A stretch of DNA of 64,000 nt, taken from the NCBI GenBank assembly GCA_030035585.1, contig CM057480.1, positions 4,829,001-4,893,000 of the forward strand, in the 5' to 3' direction. The notes beneath the pieces are model-generated. The model was not told the origin of the DNA. It made no database searches and was given only the letters and a program-made list of their open reading frames with translations. Made by a program: the position numbers and the translations under genes. Below, piece by piece: positions 9,335-20,741 of this stretch; position 1 is the first letter of the stretch; each line of letters begins with the position of its first letter. This stretch comes from Dugong dugon. Its lineage: Eukaryota; Chordata; Mammalia; Sirenia; Dugongidae.

Positions 9335-10985
9335 TCGTTAATCAGCCAAGTAAGAAAACTTGAATAAGAGAAATAAATATCAAAATAAAACAGTTGAGTT
9401 GGCATAAAGGTCAGAACAAGTCAATCTGCATTGAAGGCTGGAAGGATATGAAGACAAGAGGACAAGGTCACCTGCTGCCTTCCACCCTCATGTCTCCAGA
9501 TCCAACCACAGAGCATCATGCCTAATTACCCCAGCAATGCTGCCCTGTAGAGCTACGGATGCTAAAGTCTCTGTATTTCATTGTTGCTGCTGCTATGCAG
9601 ATCATCAGCTGTAAACTCCTTCACCAGCATGACCGAGGGGCTCTGCTGTTCACAGCAGAGTGATGGGTAGTTATGACACTAACCAGATGCAGAGCGATTA
9701 CGCCTGCCTTTCTGCGTTGCCTCTCATCTCACTCTGGCCCCATTCCATCACCATTTACCACACGGCCTGCGCCTCTTCCGTTTTCCTCCAGCTCCCCAGG
9801 TATAGTTACCTTTCTTAAAGTATTCTCACCATGAAGATGACGAGAAAGGTCATTGCAGCTCATCTGTCCATTTTTTAATTAAAAAAGAATTGCGTGCAAT
9901 ATTTAAATGGCCATGTGAACCCCATGATCCCCATCAGCAAGCACACATTTTAAAGCGTGCAGTTGCTGCATGTGAAACAACAAACTGTTACTTTGCACCT
10001 ACTATATGCCAGCTAGTGTGCTAGAAACTGGGGAGACGGACTTGCAGTCATCAGATATAATCCTTGCTTTTGGGAAACTCACCATCTAAGAAGGGCACGC
10101 TATATAGCACAAATTAAAAAAAAAAAAAAAAAGACTGCAAAGAAAGGAAGGAAAGAAAGAAAAAACAGAAGATGTGTTATCGCTTTTATTTCCCCAACAC
10201 CCAACAGGAATAACAGCAAGAGACCTTTGTTTAGTCTGGACGAAAGTGAGTCTGGTGCCAGACTGTTCTGAATGCGAGTCACATCACAGCACCACCGCGA
10301 AAGCTACTGTGGTCAACCCATCAGCTCCGATAGAGCCCTTTTCTTAACCAAACAGGATGCGCGTGCTCAGTTGTAACACAGAGCTCATCTTCCTGAGCAC
10401 AGCTAGGAAACTGTATTTGACGAAATGCCTCCTTTGCCTCCTGTAATGGAGGATTGGTGGATCAGTGTTCACTGTAGCTCTGCGCCCCGGAAGACGCCCC
10501 CACCGCTGAAATCACCCATAAACAAATTCATGAGGGAATCATTTAGGAGTGAATGAGTGAGAGCTTTGGAGGGATGCTTTAGTGAAATGAAAGCACTGCC
10601 GTGTCCGGATTTCAAGGAATGACAAACCTCGCATCTACGGAGATCCGTTTTTCCAAGAGAATAAACCTGACTCAAACATTAGTGATGTGATTCTCTCCCA
10701 TTAATCGTTTGCATAATTCCAGGGTCCCAGTCAGGTACTGAAAGCATCGCTTTGCAAACCTCCATGCCGATGGCTTCTGCTCTCCTCATCCCCCACCCCA
10801 CACCGGCTGGATCGAGATGGCTTATGCTCAGCAGTATCTTTCTAGGCTTCGCTGAGACTAGCACCAGTCACCTCAGTCACAGCCAGGTTTATTCCCACGC
10901 CGTGCAACACCATATGCCTTTTCCGATTTGTGGTCTATACAAGGATCTTTAATCCTGCTAGAGAAAAGGTAAAGTTTACGAAGAG
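9335..10985. other. No gene seen; one old repeat fragment and an A tract
   Basis: 9985-10090 (GCACCTACTATATGCCAG...GGAAACTCACC) resembles an old mammalian-wide LINE/SINE fragment (L2/MIR type), low confidence. An A tract is at about 10116-10133. ORFs at 10469-10952 have no recognisable product. Confidence 0.4.
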
Positions 10986-10987
10986 TA

Positions 10988-11200
10988 AAGACTGTAGAAT
11001 TAGAAAAATCTGGCTGGGACTCTTGGTTTTGCCATATACTAGCTTCGAGGGCTCCGGCAAATTACTGAATATCCCTGGGCCTGCTTCCCCATAAATAAAA
11101 CAAGACCGAAAAGAAAAACCTTTCCAGTGTGCCGTGAGGATTAAATGAAATCATCTAAATAATCCTTTTAGCTCAGTGCCTGGCACACCACTGGCATGCA
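10988..11200 (+). repeat. MIR-type SINE relic
   Basis: Order of MIR landmarks is kept: GCCATATACTAGCTT, AAATTACTGAATATCCC, CCTGCTTCCCCATAAATA, GTGAGGATTAAATGA, AGCTCAGTGCCTGGCACA. Confidence 0.75.
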
Positions 11201-13035
11201 GATCTAAGTTTCCTTTTGCATAGTTTTGGAAAATTCAGGCACCAAAATAAAAATTCATGATCCTTGGATCTGCTTGTATATGCTAGGAATATAGTCTAGC
11301 TTGTCTGACTTTTAGAAAGCTTCCTTCTGTGATCATCAGAAAATTTAAACACTTTTAATAACATTAAGTGGAAAAGGCAGAAAAGAATTCTGAAGGGTTT
11401 TAAGTCTATGCAGAGATACTAGGTTGCTAAAGCTAGAGGAAAAGAAGTGTGGGCTATTTACACTTTTATTAGTCTGGCCCCAATTCGCTGGGTAGTCGAA
11501 TGTCTGAAGGCTTTTTGCTGGGCGTAAGAGAGAGAATGGAATGGTGGAATAACTGTTGGACTCTTTTTGGGAAGTTGTGAGCCTCTCCAAACAGGACCGT
11601 CTTTCTCTGTCCGCAGAAAGGGAAAGGGGAGGACAATGTGTGGCCTGGACATTCTGCTACTGGAGAAGTTTTCTTTTTCCTTCTAACCCATTCCAAGCCT
11701 CTCTAGTCCATCCCTTCACAATGCGCAGGGAGGTCCCACAAGCTGCCATTTCTGCACTCAGATTCTTCTCTCGCAACCCAGCGACGTCAGCTGTTTTACA
11801 GGAGCAGGGAAGGGGCAGGTCTGGTCTCAGCATCAGAGAGCACATTTCCAAACATAGGCTGATCCAGCAGACCGTCAAAGCCCACATCACTTTACAGTGA
11901 GAAGGAGACTTAGCTACCATCAAGTCCAGCACTCAATAATGCGAAGAAAGTGAAGCCCCTCCCCCAAAGCCGAGGTCCATAGGTACAAAAACTCTGGTTT
12001 GCATACAATTTTAGGTGATACAAAATGCTCCTAATGTTCAATCTTGAACTCCTAGCGTGACCTGGACCTAGATAAGGAATATCCCTCCCACAGACACTGT
12101 TAAAGGACAACAGGGTGAAAGCGAGACATTTCCTTGATTAACAAATTGCTCAACATCTTTTATCAAGAAAAAAATCTGAAAAACGTACTGTGTTCTCAGT
12201 CGCTAGTTATTCTTGGTTAATATTTGCAGAGACCAGGCAGGTGAGTCATTTACTCTTAGCGCTAAAATCCATCATTCTTATATACAATGCATTTCTAGCG
12301 TGTCCAGGGTTTTGTGCTATCTTTTGGGTAAACTCCATTTATTCTGGCTGAAAGGTATGTCAAACAGCACATCTTGCATGTGAGATAATTCAATAACTGC
12401 TTTATGATAAAGGGATGGACTGAAAACGAAGACTGTGGCGTCAGAGGCGCCCACACACAGTGTAACTCAGTGACCTCACGGTCAGCAGATGCACAAGGCT
12501 AATTGTCACAAGTGCATTTGTGTGAAATAAGTACTTGAAATTTCCAAACAAGGCGATTTCTAAAAACTTAAGTACCTTTTTCTGATATGCAGTTTTCTGT
12601 GGATATGAAAATTTCATAGTCATGAAACAATATGGAAAATAGTAAGTGAAAAAAAAAAAAAGTGTATGCCGAATTGTGTGTACAGAATGATCACCAAAAA
12701 AAGAAAAACCAAGAATGAGAAACCATGAGATAAAAAAGAAAAGAACAGAGAAAATATCCTAAAATCCATATGTGCTATGGGAAACATAACAGGGAGCCAT
12801 TTTCATATTACTCTAAATTTACTGTATTCCTGTGACATGATTTTACCACTTTTATAATGAGACAAAGATGTTTTAAAAGCTAAGTACGTTGGGCAGTGAT
12901 ACTGAAATTTTGTCTAAACATCAACTCAAACCATAGCTAATAAACAGCTTACTCTGACAGGCCTTAGAATAAGTATTTTTAAAGGCCTTGCCTCCTAAAT
13001 ACTCAGAAAAATTCTTTAGAGAAAAAACACGATTC
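11201..13035. other. No gene seen
   Basis: Includes 11345-11900 where ORFs overlap on both strands (up to 114 codons); none shows a domain, a splice context or a family resemblance. A-rich tract at about 12649-12661. Confidence 0.4.
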
Positions 13036-13110
13036 CTTTTACAAATGAGGAAACTCAGACTATGTGTAAGTCACAAACCCAGTAAGAGAATTGGCAGAAA
13101 GTGGTATCTT
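13036..13110 (-). repeat. MIR-type SINE relic, fragment
   Basis: AAATGAGGAAACTCAGAC followed by AAGTCACAAACCCAGTAAG is the reverse of the MIR middle part. Confidence 0.5.
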
Positions 13111-13137
13111 TCTTCCAGGGACCCATGTATGGAAAAT

Positions 13138-13309
13138 GGAGCCCTGGTGGCACAGTGGTTAAGAGATTGGCTGCCAACCAAATGGTCAGCAGCTGGAATC
13201 CACCAGTGGCTCCTTGAAAACCCTATGGGGCAGTTCTACTCTGGTCTACAGGATCACTGTGAGTTGGAATCGGCTCAATGGAGGTGGGTTTTGGTTTGGT
13301 TGGGTTATC
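13138..13309 (+). mobile_element. AfroSINE-type SINE, short form, with 10 bp target duplication
   Basis: GGAGCCCTGGTGGCACAGTGG to a TTGGTTTGGTTGGGT tail. Exact flanking repeat TATGGAAAAT at 13128-13137 and 13310-13319. The interrupted host sequence is itself an old dispersed repeat (see 13320-13470). Confidence 0.92.
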
Positions 13310-13319
13310 TATGGAAAAT

Positions 13320-13470
13320 AGCGCCTATGGCAATTAGTTTTAAATTGCTGAATGATCTCTCACACCTGACGATGATAACTGCAATGGTCAATAGAAACTG
13401 CTGGTTAGCATCCCCCATCAAGTGGTACCAGGGCACGCACCCTACCTGCCATACTTCAGTTATGCCTCTG
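13320..13470 (+). repeat. Unassigned dispersed repeat (second copy near 37325)
   Basis: TTAAATTGCTGAATGATCTCTC, then CTGCCATACTTCAGTTATGCCTCTG are also found in the same order and orientation at about 37325-37475, roughly 70% alike by eye. With the SINE removed, similarity extends upstream into about 13115-13137. Family unknown. Confidence 0.6.
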
Positions 13471-13557
13471 CTTTTGCCCCACCCCCACCCCACCACGTCA
13501 AAACCACAATTCCAAAAGATCAGGCAAATGCTGCCATTATAGCAATAATGTAATTCT

Positions 13558-13725
13558 TGTCCCTGTGGCGCAGTGGTGGAGAGCTCGGCTGCTAACCAAA
13601 AGGGTGGCAGTTCGAATCCATCAGCCGCTCCTTGGAAACCCTATGGGGCAGTTCTACTCTGTCCTACAGGGTCGCTATGAGTCAGAATCGACTTGACAGG
13701 AAGGGGGTTTGGTTTGGTTTGTTTT
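13558..13725 (+). mobile_element. AfroSINE-type SINE, short form
   Basis: GTGGCGCAGTGGTGGAGAGC, GGCAGTTCGAATCCA (intact B box), CTATGGGGCAGTTCTAC, GGGTCGCTATGAGTCAGAAT, GGTTTGGTTTGGTTTG tail. Confidence 0.9.
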
Positions 13726-13777
13726 TGTCTTTGTGGAATTTTTTTTTTACATTTTTTGCTTACTGTTCCCAGAAAGA

Positions 13778-13989
13778 GTGTCCCTCGGTTGTGCAAACGA
13801 TTAAATGCTCAGCTACTAACCGAAAGGTTGGTGGTTTGAGTCCAGCCAGAGGCATCTCAGAAGAAAGGCCTGGGGATCTGCTTCCAAAAGATCACAACCA
13901 TTGAAAATCCTATGGAGCACAGTTCTACTCCGATCTACATAGGGTTGCCAGGAGTCAGAATCCACATGAAGGCAACTTTTTTTTTTTAA
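13778..13989 (+). mobile_element. AfroSINE-type SINE, divergent long variant
   Basis: Starts near TGTCCCTCGGTTGTGCAAACG, with CTAACCGAAAGGTTGGTGG, an internal GAAGAAAGGCCTGGGGATCT block that differs from the usual long form, GGAGTCAGAATCCACATGA and a T-tract. Probably an older subfamily. Confidence 0.75.
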
Positions 13990-14004
13990 TTCCCTGAGAT
14001 AGAT

Positions 14005-14030
14005 GGAGGGAGGGAGGGAGGGAGGGAGGA
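14005..14030. repeat. (GGGA)n microsatellite
   Basis: About six GGGA units. Confidence 0.95.
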
Positions 14031-15845
14031 AAATAAAGAAAGTCAATTGCCTTGAGTCCTATTCATATGTACAAGGCTGGTTAAGGTTTTCAATATTTCA
14101 GCAGGCTTGTGCAGGGACAAAATCATTTCATAATTATAGAGTAAATTTTGCAGAGGAATTTAAAAAAATTTTTTCTGAATAAAGTTCTGTGTAATACCAA
14201 AGACTATAACCACATTTAAATAATGTAATATAAAATGCATAGCTTTATGCTTAAATCAACACGTTCACAGCATAATTCTGTGCAAGTGATGGACGTGTCC
14301 GGACCACAGTCCGACTCACGTACGCAAAGGCCAAAGCATGTCTGTAACGGGCAGTGAGCAGGAGAGTTTCCAGTCTTAGCAAGGGGAAAACCATCAAAAG
14401 AGAAAAGATGTCGTCAGCCAGCTGTCTGTCCCCAAGGTTCTTTTCCCCTCCTTGGTATTTTCTACAGGGGAGCATTTGGAGACCAGGCCTGCGGAAACGT
14501 GTGGAATGTGTGGAATTGTGTGGAATGGAGCAGACAGCATAATGTGAAGCAGCATCCTTCACAGCTTACTCTTTGTAGAACCAAAACGTGCAGAGCAAGC
14601 CTGAAAAAATACCTGATATTCGACAGCGATGCTACTTGGATCTACCTGTGCTTTATGAGAGGGGAAAATGAAGAAAGCAAAGCACATGAACAAAAGCATC
14701 CGTGAGTATTTCACCATAGCAGAGCTATTTAACTGAAAATGGTACCCATTACTGTGGATCCCACAGAGAAATGGGCACACAAAACTTGGCCCAGGTCTCA
14801 TTCTGTTCTCATCATTGTGTCAGACCGAAGCATCATTGTCTGGCTAGTACATACGGGCACAACCCTTCTCTTTATATTTGAGGAATAGTTTATCTCTTAC
14901 TAGACTTTACTCGTTTTAATAAATTACACGTGTGGTTTTTTCTCAACTACTGTTTCGCACTTCAGTTTGAAAGTCACCAGTCTTCTTCCCGGGGTGCTGC
15001 TGGCGAAGTTCTCTGACTGACCTTGTTTACTTCTCCATCTGTCATCCACACGAATCATTTCAGCGTCCATGTTAGGGTGGTTCTGGCTGCAAGATGTTCC
15101 CTTCTGCTCCCTGTCCAGGCCCACATCTCCTCTGCAGTTGCAAAGTGGAGCCGCTGGCAGTACACGGGCCTGCGGCATGTGGAGGGATTGGCTCAGGGGT
15201 GAAAAGATAAAAGTGCTGAATCTAAGACGGCATTTCCACAAAATCTAAACGGGTTTCCAGATAATTTCTGTCTGCTCAGCTCAAGTTCCCTCTGCTGACT
15301 TTATTCACAGCTATTTTAAGGGTTAATGTGAGAGGAGACACAGTAGACATTTTCTGGGTTCATTTCCAGCCTGCTTTGCAGATATAACAAGATAAATATG
15401 ATATTAACTTGCTTTCCTACCAAATATCTGGTGACCCATTCAGAGAGTAAACTTTGCACAGGTGTACGAGGAATTTGATTCTCATGTTCTTATTAAACAC
15501 CAAGTCCATGATGATACAGGAAGCTCCGGTACAAAGCATTGAAAGAATAAAGAATCCAGAAGTCGTTACTAGGGGGCTTACACGGGTGTTTCATGTGCCT
15601 GTTTGTTTAAATTAAAAAAAAAAAAAAAAAAAAAAAAGGGCTATTCAGCATCGGGTTGGAGTATCATACAGGGTCCTCAATCCATCTCCACATATACTCA
15701 AGCTCTAAGCAAGAATATCCCAAAGACCTTCTGCCAAATAAACAAACAAAGGGGTCATCTTTTTTGATGACGACTGTGTCAACACCACACAACAACAGTG
15801 ACAACAATCTTCCTCTGGGAGATAAATGAGGAAGTTATCATAAAC
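14031..15845. other. No gene seen; A tract at about 15614-15637
   Basis: Short GTGTGGAAT repeats at about 14500-14527. Overlapping ORFs at 14251-14801 and 14924-15241 lack any recognisable product. The A tract at 15614-15637 has no element I can identify beside it. Confidence 0.4.
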
Positions 15846-16041
15846 GGACATCACGCTCGGGAAAGTAGCGGGTCAGCGAAAAGAGGAAGACCCTCAACGA
15901 GACTGACAGACACAGGGGCTGCAACAAACGGGCTCAAGCGTAACAAGGATTGTGAGGATGGCGCAGGACCGGGCAGTGTTTCGTTCTGTTGTACGTAGGG
16001 TTGCTGTGAGTTGGAACCGACTCGACGACACCTAACAACAG
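15846..16041 (+). mobile_element. RTE/BovB-type LINE, 3' end fragment
   Basis: GGACATCACGCTCGG, AAAGAGGAAGACCCTCAACG, GGATGGCGCAGGACCGGGCA, GGGTTGCTGTGAGTTGGAAC, CACCTAACAACA: the standard RTE 3' end. Confidence 0.85.
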
Positions 16042-16062
16042 TCATAATAAATGTCCTTTAAA

Positions 16063-16066
<4 letters not shown>

Positions 16067-16103
<37 letters not shown>
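16067..16103. repeat. (TG)n microsatellite
   Basis: About 18 TG units, followed by a TA/CA-rich stretch to about 16158. Confidence 0.95.
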
Positions 16104-16105
<2 letters not shown>

Positions 16106-16324
16106 TCACACAGACATACATGTACCTACATATAATGTATATGTGTATATATATACATTTTTGATATAACATTGATAATGTCCTATAGAATTAATGTTTA
16201 ATGAAACATCTGCTAAGTATCACTGTCTTAATTTACATCCAAAACCAGAGTCTTTTCTTTGCTCCCAGTGATCAAACTGTAGTGACAATCAGCAAGCAGG
16301 TGTCTTCAGAGACTGATGTCAGTC

Positions 16325-16405
16325 ACTTCTGAATCACCATATAGCGTCTGGCTTGGAGTTTTACTTAGAGCATGTGATCACTAAATATTGGATGACGGAA
16401 TGGAT
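16325..16405 (+). repeat. L2/MIR tail relic
   Basis: GAGCATGTGATCACTAAATATTGGATGACGGAATGG fits the degraded shared 3' tail of L2 and MIR (…GTGCTCAATAAATATTTGTTGAATGAATG type). Confidence 0.4.
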
Positions 16406-16591
16406 AAATGTATGAATAACTACTGGCTACAGCCTGATAAATACATTTTTTCTCTGAAAGAAATGTCTTTAATTACTGGACTCATCGCATCGGATTTTGC
16501 ATATTTAAAAAAACCCCAACCAAGTGCACCAGAAAAGACAGTTCTACAGCATATAATCATTTATTCAAATCATGCATTGCCCCTTCTGTCC

Positions 16592-16702
16592 GTTGTTGTT
16601 GTTAGTTGCCAGCGAGCTGCTTCCGACTCAGAGTAGAACTGTGCTCCGTAGGGTTTTTAAGGCCGTGAACTTCAGAAGTGTTTGCGCCACCCAAGGACTC
16701 CC
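16592..16702 (-). mobile_element. AfroSINE-type SINE, long form, internally deleted
   Basis: TTGTTGTTGTTAGTTGCC, CGACTCAGAGTAGAACTGTG, then TTTGCGCCACCCAAGGACTCC. Part of the tail and the tRNA-related middle are missing. Confidence 0.65.
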
Positions 16703-16706
16703 ACAT

Positions 16707-16863
16707 CCGTTGCCATCGAGTTGATTCCGACTCATAGGGACCCTATAGGACAGAGTAGAACTGCCACATAGGGCTTCCAAGGAGATGCTGGTGGATTTGA
16801 ACTGCTGACCTTTTGGTTAGCAGACAAGCTCTAACCACCCCTGTGCAACCACCAGTGACTCCC
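16707..16863 (-). mobile_element. AfroSINE-type SINE, short form
   Basis: CCGTTGCCATCGAGTTGATT to CACCAGTGACTCCC, with GACCTTTTGGTTAGC. Second of three minus-strand SINEs in a row. Confidence 0.88.
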
Positions 16864-16887
16864 ACCAAAAAAAAAAAAAAGCAAACA

Positions 16888-17041
16888 AACCCGTTGCCAC
16901 CAAGTAGATTCCAACTCATAGTGATCCTATAGGACAGAACAGAACTGCCCCATAGGGTTTCCAAGGAGTGGCTGGTGGGTTCAAACTGCCGATCTTTTGG
17001 TTAGCAGCCTGAGCACTTAACCACTGCACCACTAGTGCTCC
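16888..17041 (-). mobile_element. AfroSINE-type SINE, short form
   Basis: AACCCGTTGCCACCAAG to ACCACTAGTGCTCC, separated from the previous SINE by an A-rich stretch (16867-16887) that is its tail side. Confidence 0.88.
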
Positions 17042-17518
17042 AAACTACAATATAACTTACCAAGAATATTCATTGCGACTAATTTGCAAAAGAGAATCAG
17101 GTAAATTGACAAGTGGCTGTCCATATGAGGTGTGGGCTTAAAGGTGAAAGTGAGCCACCAGTTAGTGACAGAAGATTCCACAACACTACGTGACCTCATC
17201 TCACCAGACACATACACTATGCATTGCTTAAAAAGGGCGCATCTGACTCTCAAAGTGTAAAATGGAAGAACTTTAAAATGTTAAGAAAGTGGTTTCAATA
17301 TTAATTTCAGAAAAAGTAAACTTAGAGTAAATACGTTATATGAAACAAGGTAGAAAGCACAGGGATTATGTGACAGTTTGAAAACAAAATATAAGGCAAA
17401 AATAGAAATATAAGAGATTGAAAAATGTATAATTAGCATGGTAGCTTTTAACTTATGTATCTAGATCTTTCAAAAAGATTAGAAATAAGGTAAATATAGA
17501 AGTATTCATAACACCAAC
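17042..17518. other. No feature seen
   Basis: AT-rich sequence without recognisable gene or repeat. Confidence 0.45.
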
Positions 17519-18187
17519 CAAAAAAAAAAACCTGTTGCCATTCCGTCATTTCCAACGCATGGCAACCCCATGTGTTACAGTAGAACTGCTCCACAGGTTT
17601 TTGGTTTGGTTTGGTTTTTATTGCCTTTCCCTTCATCAGTATTAACACATGTCTTCTATTCATTCCGATTTTTTTTCTCCCTCCCACTCCCATCCCTAAT
17701 AACAATCTTTGATGTTTTTTCTCTCTGCATGTAAACCTTTTGTTTCTTTATAATAGTGGTCTCATACAATATTTGTCCTTTTGTGATTGATGTATTTCAC
17801 TCAGCATAGTGTCCTCTGAATTCATCCATGTTGTGAGATGTTGCTTGGACTCTTTACTGTTGCGTAGTATTCCATTGTGTGTATGTACCGTAATTTATTT
17901 ATTCATTCATCTGTTTATGGACACTTAGGTTGTTTCCATCTTTTTGCTGTTGTGAATAATGCTGCAGTGAACATGGGTGTGCATATGTCTATTCCTGTCA
18001 CGGCTCTTATTTCTTTAGGGTATGCATCTAAGGGTAGGATTGCTGGGTCTCCATAAGGTTTTCTTGACTGTAATCTTTACAAAAGCAGATAGCGAGGCCT
18101 TTCTTCCACAGCATTACTGGGTGGGTTCGAACCACCAATCTTTAGTTCAGCAGTCAAGTACAAACCATTTGCACTACACAGGGACCT
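17519..18187 (-). mobile_element. AfroSINE-type SINE, long form, split by an L1 fragment
   Basis: The tail half is 17519-17602 (CCTGTTGCCATTCCGTCATT...GTAGAACTGCTCCACAGG) and the tRNA-related half is 18049-18187 (CCATAAGGTTTTC, CTGTAATCTTTAC, GGGTTCGAACCACC, CACTACACAGGGACC). The halves join at one place in the SINE consensus. Confidence 0.8.
17603..18048 (-). mobile_element. 5'-truncated L1 3' end inserted in a SINE
   Basis: The plus strand reads as the reverse of an old L1 3' region: GTATTCCATTGTGTGTATG, GTTTATGGACACTTAGGTTG, GAATAATGCTGCAGTGAAC, GGATTGCTGGGTCTCC. The T-rich left edge is the poly(A) side. Imperfect 14 bp flanks (CTCCACAGGTTTTT at 17589-17602, CTCCATAAGGTTTT at 18049-18062) are a likely target duplication. 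Confidence 0.75.
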
Positions 18188-18334
18188 TTTCATAATAAGT
18201 TAACCAACACTAATTATTTGATGGTTAAATAGCACTTTATACAAGTCTAGTAAAAGTATTTTGAAATTTTCTGGAAATATGAACATAAATCAATTATATA
18301 TGAGACCACAAGAAAATCTCAAAAACTTAAAAGA

Positions 18335-19446
18335 ACTAGAAAATGTGAAAAGCAGAAAATACCAGAAAGATGTTGACCTGTGTTTTATTGACTATGCAAA
18401 GGCATTCAACTGTGTGGATCATCACAAGTTATGGATAACACTGTGAAGAATGAGAATTTCAGAATACTTAACTGTGCTCATGAGGAACCTGTACATAGAT
18501 CAGGAGGCAGTCCTTCGAACAGAACAAGGGAATGCTGTGTGGTTCAAAGTCACCACACCTATTCAATCTGTATGTTGAGCAAATAATCCAAGAAGCTGGA
18601 CTAGATGAATAAGAATGGGGCATCAGGATTGGAGGAAGACTCATTAACAACCTGTGATATGCAGATGACACAACCTTGCTTGCTGAAAGTGAAGAGGTCT
18701 TGAAGCACTTACTGATGAAGATCAAAGACCATAGCCTTCAGTATGCATTATACCTCAACATAAAGAAAACAAAAATCTTCACAACTGGACCAATAAGCAA
18801 CATTATGAAAAATGGAGAAAAGATTGAAGTTGTCAAGGATTTCATTTTGTTTGGATCCATAATCAACACCCACAGAAGCAGAAGTCAAGAAATCAAACGA
18901 CGCATTGCATTAGGCAAATCTGCTGCAAAAGACTGCTTTAAAGTGTTGAAAAGCAAAGATGTCACCTTGAAGACTAAGGTGCGCCTGACCCAAGCCATGG
19001 TGTTTTCAGTTGCCTCATATGCATGTGAAAGCTGGACGATTAGTAAGGAAGACTGAAGAATTGACACATTTGAGTTGTGGTGTTGGCAAAGAATATTGAA
19101 TATACCATGAAATGCCAAAAGAACGAACAAATCTGTCTTGGCAGAAGTACAGCCAGAATGCTACTTAGAAGCGAGGATGGCGAGACTTCACCTCACATAC
19201 TTTGGACATGTTATCAGGAGGGACCAGTCCCTGGAGAAGGACATTATACTTGGTAAAGCAGAGTGTCATCGAAAAAGAGGAAGACCCTCGATGAGATGAA
19301 CTGACACAGTGGCTGCAACAATGGGCTCAAGCATAGCAAAGACTGTAAGGATGGCGCAGGACCGGGCAGTGTTTCGTTCTATTGTACACGGGGTCATCAT
19401 GGGTCGGAACCAACTCGACGGCACAAAAACAAAAACAACAAGAAAA
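18335..19446 (+). mobile_element. RTE/BovB-type LINE, 1.1 kb 5'-truncated copy
   Basis: Longest RTE copy in the window: from the fingers/palm part of the reverse transcriptase through the C-terminal region to the 3' end (GGGTCATCATGGGTCGGAAC, ACAAAAACAAAAACAACAA tail). Confidence 0.92.
18361..19056 (+). pseudogene. Decayed RTE reverse transcriptase
   Basis: Remnant of the RTE-clade reverse transcriptase that copies the element RNA at the target. The first frame contains FIDYAKAFNCVDHHKLW, the RT palm A motif with its Asp. The second frame carries YADDT (from 18658), the catalytic palm C motif, followed by LLAESEEVLKHLL and later GKSAAKD and ASYACESW, typical of BovB/RTE C-terminal parts. A stop follows KLWITL, another stop precedes YADD, and the piece between about 18545 and 18560 lacks roughly 40 bp found in complete elements (the block coding the conserved QG motif), which also breaks the frame. 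It cannot make a working enzyme. Confidence 0.88.
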
Positions 19447-19940
19447 AATGTGATGGCCGTTCTTCTGATACAAATCACCATGGAACTAGGAAGGAACAGC
19501 AAAAGTTACCCAGAGAGTTAGAGAAAAAGAAGAGAGGAAACTTTGAGGACTTTTAGTTTTTTCTCAGAATGTTGGTTAAAGTGAAAAGATCCATGTATTT
19601 ATAAAGCCAAGGCAGATAGTTAAAAATAAGCTGTTGTCAGAAATATGTAAATGGACAAGAAGAACAGGAGAGCAGAATTTAAAATAAGGCTGTGGTTACA
19701 GAAAAGTAGACTTGGTGCTGCAGAGAACTGCATCACTGGAATAGAAGATAAACTGGGGCGGCCTCCTAAAATGTGATGGAGAATGTTAAAGGATAAGAAT
19801 TAGGGAAGATGTACAAGTTACGGAGGACAAGTCGAGACCATCCACTGCAGATAGGCTAAAACATTCAGCATCTATTCCCAAAAAAACTCTGATAATGAGA
19901 CTAGGAGTCTCCATTAGTGGAAAAACCAAAACCCAAAACA
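19447..19940. other. No feature seen
   Basis: A/G-rich host sequence, no recognisable gene or repeat. Confidence 0.45.
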
Positions 19941-20094
19941 AATCTGTTGCCCTCCAGTCAATTCTGACTCATTGAGACCCTGTAGGACAGAACAGAACTG
20001 CCCCATAGGGTTTCCAAGGAGTGGCTGGTGGATTCTAACAGGCCGACCTTTTGGTTAGCAGCTGAGCTCTTAACCACTGTGCCCCCAGGACTCC
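19941..20094 (-). mobile_element. AfroSINE-type SINE, short form
   Basis: CAAATCTGTTGCCCTCCAGTC, GACCTTTTGGTTAGCAGC, GTGCCCCCAGGACTCC. Confidence 0.88.
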
Positions 20095-20440
20095 TTACCA
20101 TGATAAGGACTATTCAATTCAAATTGATAGTCAGTTCAAGCTAAACGGCAAAATGCTGGAAGCATTACTAATAAACACAAGAATAAAACAAAAATGTTTG
20201 CCATCAAAACTAAATTTGTTTATCTAGGATGTTTGGGGAATTAAAGGAGAATGTCTGTATGTGCTCAAAAAAGGAACACGTTAATTTTACCCATGAGAGT
20301 TTCTTCTGAATCAGCTAAATGTTTACAGTCCCATGAATGAGAAACTGAGTATATTAGACCTAAGTGCCTCCAACCCAGTCACTTCTGGGCCTCACTTTCC
20401 TTGTATATAAAATAATGGGGATTAAAAATTTTAAAAAAAG

Positions 20441-20640
20441 AGTTGCCGTGGAGTCGGTTTTCAACTCGTGGTGACCGCATATACGTCAGAGTGGAACTGT
20501 GCTCCACTGGGTTTTCAATGGCTGACTTTTTGGAAGTAGATCACCAAGCCTTTCTTCTGAGGCTCCTCTGGGTGGACTTGAACCGCTAAACTTTTTGTTA
20601 ACAGCTGAGCACATTAATGGTTTGCACCACCCAGGGACTG
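20441..20640 (-). mobile_element. AfroSINE-type SINE, older long variant
   Basis: AGTTGCCGTGGAGTCGG, GAACTGTGCTCCACTGGG, GGAAGTAGATCACCAAGCC, TTTGCACCACCCAGGGACTG. Its middle matches the 13778 variant. Confidence 0.78.
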
Positions 20641-20741
20641 CATAAAGAGGGTTAGCTAGATGATATGGAGGTCCCTTCCAGCTCTCATTGTCAATAAGCC
20701 TGAGAAAAATAACAGATATCAATATACCTATCCCTATACCT

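Noticed and set aside
11556..11900. 114-codon plus ORF with a mixed product
   Set aside because: Opposed by a 91-codon minus ORF over the same bases, with no splice-like borders; cannot be told from chance.
12988..13542. 184-codon plus ORF
   Set aside because: Runs through a SINE and an unassigned repeat; the frame is a fusion of repeat sequence.
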